A stretch of 59,557 nucleotides of DNA from Lachnospiraceae bacterium (GCA_017470735.1 JAFUYB010000055.1:1-59557), one strand, 5' to 3'; positions 24,551 through 35,000 are shown, numbered from the stretch's first letter. Numbers and translations are program-made. Notes: generated by a model from the sequence alone, not told the origin.

Positions 24551-25507
24551 ATGAATTTGATCTTTTTTAATCATAATGAAACACGAAAACATTCGATCAC
24601 GAACAAGCTTTTATTCCTGACACGAACCGCCTTTCTGATGGCGTGCGCCATTCTTCTGGCAGGTATCCGGACAGAGGATGCATCGGCGGCGGCAAAGGTA
24701 TCCGATCATATCGAAGCATTGATCGATACAGACGAAACGGTTTCTGCTATTAAAGAGGACGGCACGGTTTACGCGTCAAAGAAGGTAACAAAGAAAGCTA
24801 ATGCCAAGAGCGAAAAAAACGCCAAAACCTCTGATACAAAGAACGCAAAATCCAAGAACGACAAGGATTCAAAGGAGAGCAAGAAGGATACGAAGTCGGC
24901 AAAGACAGAGAAGAAATCAACCACAAAAGACAGCGATACGAATAAATCGTCCGATAAGGATACTGCGAAAAGCACAAAAGATCCCAAAAAAGACACAAAG
25001 AAATCTGAAAAAAAGGCAGAATCCAAGGCTGAACAACCGTCTGCAGCGGCAGAAGCAGAAACAACCGACGACGATACGCCCCACTACACAGTGCATACTG
25101 CAAGCGGCGCAAAACGCTTAGCGGACGAATACCAGGATTATACATATGAAATGTGCGAGAAATACGGCATCGCCGAATACTTTGACCTGATCCTGATACA
25201 GATGTGCTGTGAGTCCGGTTACAATCCCAATGCGGTTGGCGCGTCCCGTTACTACGGCTTCATGCAGATCAGCTCGGCAAGCTTCTCCAGACTGGAAAGC
25301 CAGCTCGGTCTGACCGACATCCGTGAGCCGCACCAGAACATCGAAGCAGGCGTCTACCTGATGTCCTGCCTGATCCAGAAGTACGGTGACGCACAGGCGG
25401 CCCTGGTCTGCTACCACAGAGGAGAAAGCGCGGCGCGGCGCGGCATCCGCTCCGACAGCTATTCCGCAAAAATCGTTGCCATGCAGTCCACATTGGAAGC
25501 AGCATAA
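24551..25507 (+). CDS. secreted or anchored lytic transglycosylase (SLT domain) with Lys-rich linker
   Basis: The 318-residue protein has an N-terminal hydrophobic signal/anchor (about 20-40). A linker of about 110 residues rich in Lys, Ser, Asp and Thr follows (about 75-170). The C-terminal SLT domain has catalytic Glu221 in CCESGYNPNA, then YYGFMQIS and LVCYHRGESAARRG. It would cleave peptidoglycan glycan strands to 1,6-anhydro products. The highly charged linker could hold it in the wall. The AAAGGAGCATG site fixes the start. A strong terminator follows. Confidence 0.88.
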   Translation: MNLIFFNHNETRKHSITNKLLFLTRTAFLMACAILLAGIRTEDASAAAKVSDHIEALIDTDETVSAIKEDGTVYASKKVTKKANAKSEKNAKTSDTKNAKSKNDKDSKESKKDTKSAKTEKKSTTKDSDTNKSSDKDTAKSTKDPKKDTKKSEKKAESKAEQPSAAAEAETTDDDTPHYTVHTASGAKRLADEYQDYTYEMCEKYGIAEYFDLILIQMCCESGYNPNAVGASRYYGFMQISSASFSRLESQLGLTDIREPHQNIEAGVYLMSCLIQKYGDAQAALVCYHRGESAARRGIRSDSYSAKIVAMQSTLEAA

Positions 25508-25525
25508 ACATACCCTTTTACATAA

Positions 25526-25574
25526 AAACACCCGGAATCCAATTGCTAGGCATTCGGATCCCGGGTGTCTTTTG
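25526..25574. terminator. bidirectional terminator
   Basis: AACACCCGG...ATCC pairs with GGAT.CCGGGTGT around AATTGCTAGGCATTC. It is followed by CTTTT on the + strand, and by a T run on the minus strand from the AAAA upstream. It separates the convergent transglycosylase and response-regulator genes. Confidence 0.7.
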
Positions 25575-25586
25575 CGTTATTCTACA

Positions 25587-26351
25587 TCACTTTCTGAAGA
25601 ATTCATCCAATTTCAGCAGCAGCTCATCCTTCTCGATTGATTTTAACAGATAGTTCTGCGGCTTCAGGCTCATGACCTGCATCACACTGTTTTTATCGCT
25701 CTTGCCCGTCAGGAAAAATACCGGTATCGAGCTTGTCTCCGGGTCGCTCCGCAGCATTTCGAGAACCTGCGGACCCGATGTGACCGGCATCTCATAATCG
25801 AGCAGGATCAGATCTGCCGTGTTCATCCCGAGCCACTTGATCGCCTGCAGTCCGGAATTAACCATCGCCACACGGTAAGTCCCACGCAGCCACTCGCGGA
25901 TCACGCCCAAATATGTCGGATCATCATCGACCACCAGAATGCTCTTCCGCTCCTCTTCAGATGACAGCCTGATCAAATGCCGCGAAAAGACATCGATATA
26001 CTTGTCCGTATCCAATGGACGCAGGAAAATCTCAAGAATCAGATCATCAGACAGATACCGCTTGGTCTCTTCCGCATCCGTTTTTTCCCCGATCAGCGCG
26101 ATCCGCTTGTCCGTCTCATTCAACTTGTCCTGCAGGTAATGCATCATATCCGGCTTCACATGCTCGGCATTGTCCAGATAGTAAGTCACCGCGCTGGCGC
26201 GATTCCACTCCGCATCTACCCGGTCAATCTTGGCCTGGACAAAAAAGGCCTCGATTCCTGCCTCTCCCAATTTCTTTAACAATACGCGGATCAGAAAGGA
26301 TTCCTTCTCCCCGATCAGCATAATACCCTTCGTTGTTGATCCCTGATTCAT
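25587..26351 (-). CDS. two-receiver response regulator without output domain
   Basis: The 254-residue protein has an N-terminal receiver-like domain (about 8-120) without the full acidic pocket. A canonical C-terminal receiver follows (SILVVDDDPTYL, Asp185 in LILLDYEMPVTSG, Lys in LLKSIEKDE). No DNA-binding or enzymatic output is present, so it should act through protein contacts or as a phosphate sink. The start at 26351 follows AGGGAG; an ATG 6 nt upstream lies too close to that site. Its partner kinase is unknown; the hybrid kinases in this window are candidates. Confidence 0.8.
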   Translation of the reverse strand: MNQGSTTKGIMLIGEKESFLIRVLLKKLGEAGIEAFFVQAKIDRVDAEWNRASAVTYYLDNAEHVKPDMMHYLQDKLNETDKRIALIGEKTDAEETKRYLSDDLILEIFLRPLDTDKYIDVFSRHLIRLSSEEERKSILVVDDDPTYLGVIREWLRGTYRVAMVNSGLQAIKWLGMNTADLILLDYEMPVTSGPQVLEMLRSDPETSSIPVFFLTGKSDKNSVMQVMSLKPQNYLLKSIEKDELLLKLDEFFRK

Positions 26352-26383
26352 CTGCATCTCCCTATAGATCAATGTAATCCCTA

Positions 26384-26986
26384 TTATTTCTTTTTACTCT
26401 TCTTCGAAGAGCCGGAACTCTTTTCTTTTTTGTCATTGAGCCTGGTATTGCTCGGCGTATCGTCCTCATTCCGCTTTAAGATGATGACCTGCTTCTCCTT
26501 TGTCCATTTGGACGGATAATCCTTGCCGTTGATCGTACGGAAGGTACGCACCTTGATCATATAATGGGCGTCCTGCTTGCCGCCGATGAAACGCCGCTTT
26601 AAATTCTGTTTGGTCATCGCGCGGTAATTTTTTACATTGTTGGAACCGCTTTTTCGGACGCGGATATCGTAGCCGGTAATCTCTCCCTTGTTCTTTGCTT
26701 CAACGACAAACACGCCGACCTTTTTGCTGTATACGCGGAAATCCGTCGGCTTGCGGACCGCGATCAGCACTTTACCGGTCATATCCTCTGTCGTTGTGTT
26801 GCCGGTCGTATTGTCCGTGTTGTTTTCCGGAAGATCATAGGGCGAATTGTCCTCCGGAGGCTCCGTGGCATATATTGTTGATGCATTACTCAACATCAAA
26901 GAAAACAACAAAAAACAGGACAAAACCCTTTTGCACATTGCCTTTTTCCATTTCATTGCATACGCAAAACCTGCCAGAGCTTTCAT
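26384..26986 (-). CDS. secreted protein with Fn3-like segment and Lys/Ser-rich tail
   Basis: The 200-residue protein has a long N-terminal signal (VLSCFLLFSLMLSNASTIYA) and a Thr/Asn-rich spacer. A beta-rich region follows (about 75-165: PTDFRVYSKKVGVFVVEAK, then ITGYDIRVRKSGS and YMIKVRTFRTINGKDYPSKW). It has the rhythm of the fibronectin-III-like units in clostridial surface proteins. The end is a basic Ser/Lys run. I would not assign a function. The start follows GAGGAAACAGG; later ATGs at 26956 or 26938 are possible. Confidence 0.6.
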   Translation of the reverse strand: MKALAGFAYAMKWKKAMCKRVLSCFLLFSLMLSNASTIYATEPPEDNSPYDLPENNTDNTTGNTTTEDMTGKVLIAVRKPTDFRVYSKKVGVFVVEAKNKGEITGYDIRVRKSGSNNVKNYRAMTKQNLKRRFIGGKQDAHYMIKVRTFRTINGKDYPSKWTKEKQVIILKRNEDDTPSNTRLNDKKEKSSGSSKKSKKK

Positions 26987-27080
26987 CCTGTTTCCTCATT
27001 TTAAGCTGCGGCGGTCTCTGCTCCATCAAAATCAGTATGACCGTCCTTTATTCCCTTACTTTACCGGATCACGCGCGGCT

Positions 27081-27641
27081 TCACTTGCCATCATACGCCC
27101 AGCTTGTGGAAAATGCCTTGTAGGCGGTCACGCCGGCGACCGTCTTGGCGTCCTGAAGCTCGCCGGAATAGATCCATTCCAGAATCACCTCGACATTCCA
27201 TGCCTGCACTTCAATCGCCTCTGCCTCGTCCAGCTGCTGCTCTGCCACCTTGTAGCAGTCACTCGCCAGATAGACCTCGACCAGCTCATTGCAGTACGCC
27301 GGTGTCGTGCGCAGGCTCATCAAATGCGTGAACTCGTCACTCGTATAACCGGTCTCCTCAGTCAGCTCCCGCCTTGCCGTCTCTTCAAAATCCTCCTCAG
27401 GCGTGCTCCTGCCCCCTGCAGGAAGCTCCCAGGTGTACCGTCCCAACGCCGGCCGGTACTGCTTGACCAGAATGATCTTGTCCCCGGGCAGTGCAGCTAC
27501 GACGGCCGCCGCTCCATTTCGATGCTCAATATAATCCCAGGTCTCGATCCCGCCATTCGGCAGGACCACGACATCCTTGTACACATCCACGATCGTCCCC
27601 TGGTGTACCAGATCTCTTTTCTTTACCTTGACATGTTCCAT
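27081..27641 (-). CDS. NUDIX hydrolase, ADP-ribose pyrophosphatase type
   Basis: The 186-residue protein has a Nudix box of the form GGRSTPEEDFEETARRELTEETG (seen as ELPAGG, then ARRELTEETG) at about residues 78-105. An N-terminal beta-strand domain is typical of ADP-ribose pyrophosphatases (IVDVYKDVVVLPNGG). It would hydrolyse ADP-ribose or related nucleoside diphosphate sugars. It has its own strong promoter and lies just downstream of the rny terminator. The ATG at 27641 follows GGAGGACAGGGG. Confidence 0.88.
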   Translation of the reverse strand: MEHVKVKKRDLVHQGTIVDVYKDVVVLPNGGIETWDYIEHRNGAAAVVAALPGDKIILVKQYRPALGRYTWELPAGGRSTPEEDFEETARRELTEETGYTSDEFTHLMSLRTTPAYCNELVEVYLASDCYKVAEQQLDEAEAIEVQAWNVEVILEWIYSGELQDAKTVAGVTAYKAFSTSWAYDGK

Positions 27642-27678
27642 AACCCCTGTCCTCCCTAAGAATACCGTATCTTTCCTT

Positions 27679-27707
27679 ATTGTAGTCTTTATTGATAATA
27701 CCGTCAA
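27679..27707 (-). promoter_or_regulatory. predicted promoter of the NUDIX hydrolase gene
   Basis: On the minus strand, TTGACG (27702-27707) is followed by 17 nt and TACAAT (27679-27684). The predicted start is about 30 nt before the ATG at 27641. Confidence 0.65.
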
Positions 27708-27725
27708 CAAAAAAGAAAAGAAAAA

Positions 27726-27762
27726 CCGCGATCCGGTGAGAATCCTCCCATCGGAACCGCGG
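27726..27762 (-). terminator. terminator after rny
   Basis: On the minus strand CCGCGG-TTCCG pairs with CGGATCGCGG and is followed by TTTTTCTTTTC. It lies 17 nt after the rny stop and just upstream of the NUDIX promoter. Confidence 0.75.
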
Positions 27763-27778
27763 CTTGTCATTTCATCGA

Positions 27779-29326
27779 CTACTTGGCATAGTCCGTCACG
27801 CGCGACTCGCGGATCACATTGACCTTGATCTGCCCCGGATATTTCATCTCCTCCTGAATCCGCTTGGAGATGTCGCGGGCCAGAAGCACCATCTGGTCAT
27901 CATTGATCTTGTCGGGTACGACCATGACGCGGACTTCCCTGCCTGCCTGAACGGCAAATGACTTGTCCACTCCGTCAAAGTCATTGGTAATTTCTTCTAA
28001 TTGTTGTATACGGTTGGTGTATGTGTCTAATGTCTCTCGTCTTGCACCCGGACGCGCCGCACTGATCGTGTCGGCTGCCTGAATCAGAACCGCAATCAAC
28101 GACTCCGGCTCCACATCCCCATGGTGCGCCGCCACTGCATTGACGATCAGCGGCGTCTCTTTGTATTTCTTGCACAGCTCCACGCCCAGCTGGACATGAG
28201 AGCCTTCCTGCTCGTGATCGACTGCCTTTCCGATATCATGGAGCAGCCCCGCGCGCTTGGCTGTACGGACATCTTCGCCGACCTCTGCCGCTAAAAGTCC
28301 TGCCAAATGCGCAACTTCGATGGAATGCTTAAGCGCATTCTGCCCGAAGCTCGTCCGGTATTTCATCCTGCCCAAAAGCTTGATCAGCTCCGGATGAATA
28401 CCGTGTACGCCCACCTCTAAGGTCGCCGCTTCGCCTTCCTCGCGAATCGTCGTCTCAACCTCACGCTTCGCTTTCTCGACCATTTCCTCGATGCGAGCCG
28501 GGTGGATGCGTCCGTCAACTATCAGTTTTTCCAATGCAATACGGGCAATCTCCCGTCTCACCGGATCAAATGCCGAGAGCACTACCGCTTCCGGCGTGTC
28601 ATCAATGATCAGCTCCACGCCGGTCATCGTCTCTAATGTACGGATATTCCGTCCTTCGCGTCCGATAATCCGGCCCTTCATGTCATCGCCCGGAAGCTGA
28701 ACGACCGAAATCGTCGATTCCGCGACATGATCCGCTGCGCATTTCTGGATGGCATTCACGACGATGTCCTTTGCTTTCTTGTCGACTTCATCGCGCGCCT
28801 GGGCAAGAGACTCTTTTACGAGCTTTGCCGCATCCATTTTCACATCTTCTTCAACCGTTTTTAAAAGAAATTCCTTTGCCTGTTCGGAGGTGAGACCCGA
28901 AATTCGTTCGAGCTCCTGTAGTCTCTGTTCATTCAACTTGGCGACCTTTTCACGCTCTTTGGCGATCTGTTCTTCGCGTTTGTTCAGAGAAGCCTCTTTC
29001 TGCTCCGCATTTTCCAGCTTCCGGTCGATATTCTCTTCCTTTTTCTGGATGCGGTGCTCACTCCTCTGCACCTCCGCCCTGCGTTCCTGGATCTCCTTGT
29101 CAAGCTCATTCTTCCGCTGAATGGACTCTTCCTTTGCAGCGAGCTCAGCCTCGCGCTTGGTCGTCTCTGCCGTCTTGACTGCGTCATCAATGATCTGACG
29201 CGCCTTGTCCTCGGCACTTCCTACCTTTTGCGCGGCGACATTTTTATGGTAATTGCCCGCCAAAACCCAGGTCACTAGAACAGCAACGACAAGTGTGACA
29301 ATGACCGCAATAATCGTTGTCTGCAC
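27779..29326 (-). CDS. rny: ribonuclease Y
   Basis: The 515-residue membrane-anchored endoribonuclease starts mRNA decay in Firmicutes. It has an N-terminal TM (about 5-22), a long coiled coil (about 35-195), a KH domain ([20 protein letters not shown]) and an HD domain with [12 protein letters not shown]. The start is a GTG at 29326, because TAGGAGGTACACCT lies just upstream; the longer TTG-initiated frame would run through that ribosome site. A clear terminator follows. In related genomes rny lies near recA-recX, as here in the same region. Confidence 0.95.
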   Translation of the reverse strand: MQTTIIAVIVTLVVAVLVTWVLAGNYHKNVAAQKVGSAEDKARQIIDDAVKTAETTKREAELAAKEESIQRKNELDKEIQERRAEVQRSEHRIQKKEENIDRKLENAEQKEASLNKREEQIAKEREKVAKLNEQRLQELERISGLTSEQAKEFLLKTVEEDVKMDAAKLVKESLAQARDEVDKKAKDIVVNAIQKCAADHVAESTISVVQLPGDDMKGRIIGREGRNIRTLETMTGVELIIDDTPEAVVLSAFDPVRREIARIALEKLIVDGRIHPARIEEMVEKAKREVETTIREEGEAATLEVGVHGIHPELIKLLGRMKYRTSFGQNALKHSIEVAHLAGLLAAEVGEDVRTAKRAGLLHDIGKAVDHEQEGSHVQLGVELCKKYKETPLIVNAVAAHHGDVEPESLIAVLIQAADTISAARPGARRETLDTYTNRIQQLEEITNDFDGVDKSFAVQAGREVRVMVVPDKINDDQMVLLARDISKRIQEEMKYPGQIKVNVIRESRVTDYAK

Positions 29327-29427
29327 AGGTGTACCTCCTATTCTATTGTCATTGTACAAAGAAATCTACAACGGATTAAGTGTACCTTTTCCAATAGCTT
29401 ATGTCAAGCAATTTTCCTATGAGCAAC

Positions 29428-29476
29428 TAAAAAAACAGGTGTATGGAGATCATCCCCATGCACCTGCTCTTTTTTG
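29428..29476 (-). terminator. terminator after the sigI-rsgI operon
   Basis: CAGGTGTATGG (29436-29446) pairs with CCATGCACCTG (29456-29466). On the minus strand the stem is followed by GTTTTTTTAG, and on the + strand by CTCTTTTTTG, so it can work both ways. Confidence 0.8.
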
Positions 29477-29498
29477 TTTCACTGCTGGCAGAAATTAT

Positions 29499-30749
29499 TT
29501 ATTCTGACTTTTTACTCTTCTGATTAGTCTTCACACTTGATTTTGTTGACGAATTGGCGGAAGACTTCGCCTTTGTCGTTTTGTTTGTCGTCGAAGTGCT
29601 CTCCTTGTCCGTGGAATTCGTCGTCGGGGAAGCTTCGGTATCCGTTGTCTCGGAAGCCTTCTCTGTCACATCAGAATCATTCTCACTTTCCACTGTCACC
29701 TTCTTGGACTTCACTTCCGTCTTGGACGCATCTGACTGCTCGTCTTTCTGCTCAGCCTTTTCCGCATCCTCTTTTTCCTGGGTCTGATCATTAGTGATCG
29801 CCTGCGAAGCATCAGTCTCATCGGTCACCGGCGCAAGTCCCTTGGAAGCATTCTCTTCTTCAGGCTCTGCCTGCTTCTGTTCAGCCGCTTCCGGTACTGC
29901 CGTCGTGTCTTCAAGCGGCGCAAGCGGCGGAGCAAGCGGCTCTTCCTCTGCCGCGGCCTGTCCGTCTTCGATCTCCTCGCACAGCTCGGCATCAGCAGCC
30001 TTGTCCTTGGTCTGTCCATCCACCTGCGTACCATCAGATACATCAGAATCATCCATTTCTTCCGCAAGCTGGATCAGATCACCGGCACTCTTGCTGCGTA
30101 CCACATCGATTGTCGCCTCATCCAGATCGTCCGACCCGACAATGCCCTTGGTCACGACATATCGCCCTGCCGACAAGCCATTGTCCTGAGCGTCCTTGCG
30201 GTCCTTCATCGACACCTTTTCCACTGCTGTCGTCACATCATCGCTGACCAATACGCTCTCGACTTTTTCAGCAAGCTTCTCGCTCTTTTTCTTGCTCTTG
30301 CTCGAAACGGACATCAGAATGCCGCCCTCGTCAGCATCGACATAGCCCTTTTCCTGCAGGACATTTGCCGTCTTTTCTACCGCCTTGTCAAGGCTCGCTC
30401 CCTGAACGCCCTCTTTCTTGACGCTTTCCGCAAGCTCCTCGCCCTTTTTATTCAGAGCTTTGACACTGATCACGCGATCCATCCGGTTCAGAGAATATTC
30501 CACCGATGCATCCACATCAACCGACACATAGGAATACTCCTGCAGCTGTGACATCACACCGGACGCGATCGCAACCAACGCGACTGCGGCAGCTGCCGCA
30601 CGACGGATCGGGAAACGACGGATCTGGACGCTGACAGGCATCGTAATCTCCTGACCCACTTCAGCAGTCATTTTGATCTTTTCGATTGTACCGTCATCCT
30701 TCAGAACGGCGCAGTAACCGTCCTTCGTCTCCAATACTACTGCTTTCAC
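29499..30749 (-). CDS. rsgI: RsgI-type anti-sigma factor with acidic/Ser-Thr-rich ectodomain
   Basis: The 416-residue protein has an N-terminal RsgI_N domain (about 1-45, VVLETKDGYCAVLKDDGTIE) that binds SigI inside the cell. One TM follows (about 49-67), then an extracellular conserved RsgI region (YSYVSVDVDASVEYSLNRMD). A long low-complexity tail is rich in Glu, Ser and Thr (about 235-416). Unlike RsgI of cellulolytic Clostridia it carries no carbohydrate-binding module that I can see. The GTG start sits 1 nt after the sigI stop, so the two are translationally coupled. Confidence 0.88.
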   Translation of the reverse strand: MKAVVLETKDGYCAVLKDDGTIEKIKMTAEVGQEITMPVSVQIRRFPIRRAAAAAVALVAIASGVMSQLQEYSYVSVDVDASVEYSLNRMDRVISVKALNKKGEELAESVKKEGVQGASLDKAVEKTANVLQEKGYVDADEGGILMSVSSKSKKKSEKLAEKVESVLVSDDVTTAVEKVSMKDRKDAQDNGLSAGRYVVTKGIVGSDDLDEATIDVVRSKSAGDLIQLAEEMDDSDVSDGTQVDGQTKDKAADAELCEEIEDGQAAAEEEPLAPPLAPLEDTTAVPEAAEQKQAEPEEENASKGLAPVTDETDASQAITNDQTQEKEDAEKAEQKDEQSDASKTEVKSKKVTVESENDSDVTEKASETTDTEASPTTNSTDKESTSTTNKTTKAKSSANSSTKSSVKTNQKSKKSE

Positions 30750-30750
30750 T

Positions 30751-31491
30751 TTAACTCACCATTGCCTTTCTGATAGAGTCCATGTATTCCGCTAAAAGCG
30801 GAAAATCCCCATCCAAGATCTCTACAGCGGCGATAATATACCGCCGATGCCTTTCCAACAGCTTGCGTGTCACCTTGACTCTGGAGATGATCTCCTGGAT
30901 CGGCAACGCTTTCTGCTCACGAAGCCTCTTGCGGAATGCCTCTTCCGATAAAATCAAAGCCACAACCTTTGCGCAGCCCTCCTTCGTCTTTTTCGCTTTG
31001 GGTGAGGCATCCGCCAGATCCATGAACGAAAAACCATAACTGCGATTGAGTATCGTGCTGACCGCTTCGATTTCCTCTGTAATATCCCGCGTACCATCTC
31101 CGCTGACCGCCTGCTGGACAGTCTTCTGCCGGACTTCAAGCGCGAGTGAATTGACCTCGTCATTCTCCCCGTAATCGTCTGCATCCATCGCATATGGCTC
31201 TAATGCGATCTCCTGGGAAAATCGCTTTTCCGTACGGAGATAATCGTAGAGCCTGCGCCGGATAACCAGAGCCGAAAAACTCTCAAACTCGCCTTTCCCG
31301 GGTTCAAACCGGTCAATGGCATCGTTGAAAGCCAACAAGGCGACAGACCATTCATCGTCGCTTTCCGTCACATAGTGCCCTATTGCTCCATAGGCACGGG
31401 ACAGAATAAATTTGGTATTCTCTTGTAAGAATACATTTCGATAGAGCGGATCCTCTTTTGCGCGGATCGCTCCATCTGTCAAATCAGTCAT
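30751..31491 (-). CDS. sigI: RNA polymerase sigma factor SigI
   Basis: The 246-residue sigma-70-family protein is of the SigI branch. Region 2 contains VALLAFNDAIDRFEPGKGEF and FSALVIRRRLYDYLRTEKR. The C-terminal half (KVTRKLLERHRRYIIAAVEIL) is the SigI-specific DNA-binding domain rather than a classical region 4. It is encoded directly before its RsgI anti-sigma factor. SigI responds to heat or wall/polysaccharide signals in other Firmicutes. The start follows TGGAGCG. Confidence 0.88.
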   Translation of the reverse strand: MTDLTDGAIRAKEDPLYRNVFLQENTKFILSRAYGAIGHYVTESDDEWSVALLAFNDAIDRFEPGKGEFESFSALVIRRRLYDYLRTEKRFSQEIALEPYAMDADDYGENDEVNSLALEVRQKTVQQAVSGDGTRDITEEIEAVSTILNRSYGFSFMDLADASPKAKKTKEGCAKVVALILSEEAFRKRLREQKALPIQEIISRVKVTRKLLERHRRYIIAAVEILDGDFPLLAEYMDSIRKAMVS

Positions 31492-31652
31492 CTATACGCT
31501 CCATTCTACCGACCGATAGAGAGAGGAGTGATAAATCTGCCACAGCGCAATCCCGGTCAAACCTTGTAAAATCCAACCTGAATGGGGCTGTGACACCAAT
31601 TCCTCTATAATAATTCGTATTCAAATCCAAAAAAAATGGGGTCAAGCCGTAC

Positions 31653-31681
31653 TTGACAAAAAGATAATGGATTTGTATGCT
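31653..31681 (+). promoter_or_regulatory. predicted promoter overlapping the start of the ClC gene
   Basis: A perfect TTGACA (31653-31658) plus 17 nt plus TATGCT (31676-31681) would start RNA at about 31688. That is immediately before the ATG at 31689, giving a leaderless or nearly leaderless message. Confidence 0.5.
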
Positions 31682-31688
31682 TCTCTCT

Positions 31689-32951
31689 ATGGATATCAAT
31701 CAGCTAAAACACAAGCTTCATCACAATTTTTCACGCGCCGTGATCACCGGAAAATGGATGATTTTCTCACTGCTTTCCGGGATCATCATGGGCATAATCG
31801 GTACTCTATTTTACCACAGTATCGCTTTTGTGACCACACTTCGCGAAAATAATCCTTATTTTTTGGCATTATTACCCATTGGAGCCGTGATCATACTGCT
31901 TTTTTATCATTTTTTGCACTATGATAATGACGGCGGTACCAATCTCGTCCTCTCCGCCATCCATTCCAATGACCACATCCCGGGGCGGATGTCGGTATTG
32001 ATCTTTTTTTCGACGATCCTCTCCCATCTCGCGGGAGCGTCCGTGGGCAGAGAAGGGGCCGCCCTGCAGATCGGCGGCTCCCTTGGAGGCTATCTCGGAA
32101 AACGGCTTGGACTGGACGAAACAGACAAAAAAACCATGATCATGTGCGGTATGAGCGCTGTTTTCGCATCCTTGTTCGGGACACCGATAGCGGCAGCCAT
32201 ATTCTCAATGGAAGTCGTATCGGTCGGCATCATGCATTACGCCGCGCTGCTGCCCTGCGTCCTCGCCTCCTATGTGTCCGTCGGGGTCGCCCATCAGCTG
32301 GGCGTCCAATCCATGTCCTTTGAGATTGCCGTAATCCCGGACTTCGACCTCAAGGGCGGTGTCTACACCTGCATCTTTGCTCTCGCCTTTGGACTGGTCA
32401 GCATGCTCTTTTGCATCTGCCTCCACCGCTTTGAAGAAGGAGCAAGGCTGCTTCTCCCAAATGCTTATATCCGCGCTGCAGTGTGCGGAAGCATCCTGCT
32501 TGTGGGAACCCTGCTTGTAGGCGATCAGGCGTATAACGGATCTGGTATCCATACGATCGCGGCATGCATGGCAGGGGAACATTACCGCTGGGCTTTTTTA
32601 ATGAAAATATGCTTTACCTCGATCTCCATCGCGGCCGGGTACAAAGGCGGCGAGATCATCCCGAGCCTTTCGATCGGGGCAGCCTTCGGCAGCTTCCTCG
32701 CTTCCTGCTTCGGGCTGGATCCGTCGCTTGCCGCGGCTGTCGGTATGGGAAGTGTCTTCTGCGGAGTCACGAATTGTCCGATCACGTCACTGCTGTTGTG
32801 TTTTGAACTGTTTGGACTTGAAGCGTCGCCGTATTTCCTGGTGTCGATCGCGCTGTCGTATGTGGTCTCCGGATATTACAGCCTCTACCGGAGCCAGAAG
32901 ATCGTGTATTCAAAGTTTAAATCGAATTTCATAGATAAGAAGGCAGATTAA
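31689..32951 (+). CDS. ClC-family chloride channel or H+/anion antiporter
   Basis: The 420-residue integral membrane protein has about ten hydrophobic helices. It shows the ClC signature GREGAALQIGGSLGG and the FGTPIAAAIFSMEV segment, in which the acidic residue near the extracellular gate is kept in GREG. The C-terminal half has KGGEIIPSLSIGAAFG. There is no CBS domain. It may move chloride or fluoride; the typical CLC-F signature cannot be confirmed. The start is 31689 or the in-frame ATG at 31677; neither has a good ribosome site. Confidence 0.88.
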   Translation: MDINQLKHKLHHNFSRAVITGKWMIFSLLSGIIMGIIGTLFYHSIAFVTTLRENNPYFLALLPIGAVIILLFYHFLHYDNDGGTNLVLSAIHSNDHIPGRMSVLIFFSTILSHLAGASVGREGAALQIGGSLGGYLGKRLGLDETDKKTMIMCGMSAVFASLFGTPIAAAIFSMEVVSVGIMHYAALLPCVLASYVSVGVAHQLGVQSMSFEIAVIPDFDLKGGVYTCIFALAFGLVSMLFCICLHRFEEGARLLLPNAYIRAAVCGSILLVGTLLVGDQAYNGSGIHTIAACMAGEHYRWAFLMKICFTSISIAAGYKGGEIIPSLSIGAAFGSFLASCFGLDPSLAAAVGMGSVFCGVTNCPITSLLLCFELFGLEASPYFLVSIALSYVVSGYYSLYRSQKIVYSKFKSNFIDKKAD

Positions 32952-32964
32952 ACGCCCTTTTATA

Positions 32965-33641
32965 TCATCCCCGCAAAGCCTCGCATACCGCGTTGCTGTC
33001 AAAACCTCTCGATACGAGATAGCGGTACATCTTAGAGCGTTCTTTCTGGTCTGCGTTTTCCGGATCATAGTGACGCTTTTCCATGAGGGAATGTATCAGC
33101 GAATCTTCATCTGTGTCGTAATCCTCGGCGAGTACACGGTCCGCCAGACCGCGGTCAATGCCCCGCCGCTGCAGATCCATCACCATCCTGCGGCGCGATT
33201 TCGAGCTTTTATGAAAATAGACATAATTGCGGGCATATCTCTCATCGTCAATATAATGGTAGGATTCGGCATAGGCAATCGCATCATCTGCCACGGATGC
33301 GGGGTAGCCGCCTTCGAGCAGCTTATCCCGCAGATTGGCTCTTGTGCGGTCCTGCTTCTCCAAAAGATGAAGTGCCCGTTTTCTCGCACGGGGAACCAAA
33401 ATCTCCCGGATCACCTGCCCGTAGAGCGTGCCGGGCATTTCCTGCCCATCCTCCAAACCCAGACGGCGGATTTCTTTATTATAAAGGCAGATATCCTCCG
33501 CTCCGTCAAACCGTACCCATGACCTTTTTGTCTTCCCCCGCACCGGCTCGATCCGGTCAATCCTGAAAGATTTTTCGTCCGCATTCCGAAAAATCCCGTT
33601 TTCTCCATTTAATCCATCGCGCCGCATATCGGATCCGTCAT

Positions 33642-33645
<4 letters not shown>
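32965..33645 (-). CDS. recX: RecX regulatory protein
   Basis: The 226-residue helical-repeat protein modulates RecA filaments. It contains [19 protein letters not shown], then [12 protein letters not shown] and [16 protein letters not shown], the hallmark RecX three-helix units. The N-terminal 75 residues are a beta-rich extension common in Clostridia. The ATG overlaps the recA stop by 4 nt, so the two are co-transcribed and coupled. Confidence 0.93.
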
Positions 33646-34745
<1,100 letters not shown>

Positions 34746-34762
34746 ATTTGTCTCCAATCTCT

Positions 34763-34776
34763 CGAACCTCTGTTCG
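34763..34776 (-). promoter_or_regulatory. LexA (DinR) operator of recA-recX
   Basis: CGAACCTCTGTTCG is a perfect match to the Gram-positive SOS box pattern CGAAC-N4-GTTCG. It lies between the predicted transcription start and the recA ribosome site. Confidence 0.85.
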
Positions 34777-34790
34777 TTTCTGTGCGTACA

Positions 34791-34819
34791 ATATTACTAT
34801 ACCAAAAAATAAATGTCAA
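34791..34819 (-). promoter_or_regulatory. recA promoter
   Basis: On the minus strand, TTGACA (34814-34819), a 17-nt spacer and TAATAT (34791-34796) precede the LexA box by about 15 nt. Confidence 0.75.
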
Positions 34820-34934
34820 TACCAATCGAACGTATTTTTGCTTTTTTTGAAAATTCATTTTCCGAAATGGTATAGAAAACACAAATATCCTATTGCCTGA
34901 ATTTTTACAAAAAATACCGTCTCTCTGATGTGAA

Positions 34935-34963
34935 AATAGACAGTGCCTGACGCACTGCCTATT
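34935..34963 (-). terminator. terminator after prfC
   Basis: AATAGACAGTGC and GCACTGCCTATT form a 12-bp stem (one wobble) around CTGAC. On the minus strand TTTT follows the stem. It lies 38 nt after the prfC stop. Confidence 0.75.
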
Positions 34964-35000
34964 ATATTACCTTTGATCTTCCCTGTTGTCAAGCGCGATG

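Noticed and set aside
26695-27659. + strand frames opposite the Fn3-like and NUDIX genes
   Set aside because: They are antisense to genes with clear signal peptide or Nudix box and lack ribosome sites.
31484-31699. Small minus-strand frame between sigI and the ClC gene
   Set aside because: It overlaps both neighbours' starts and the ClC promoter, and has no domain or good ribosome site.
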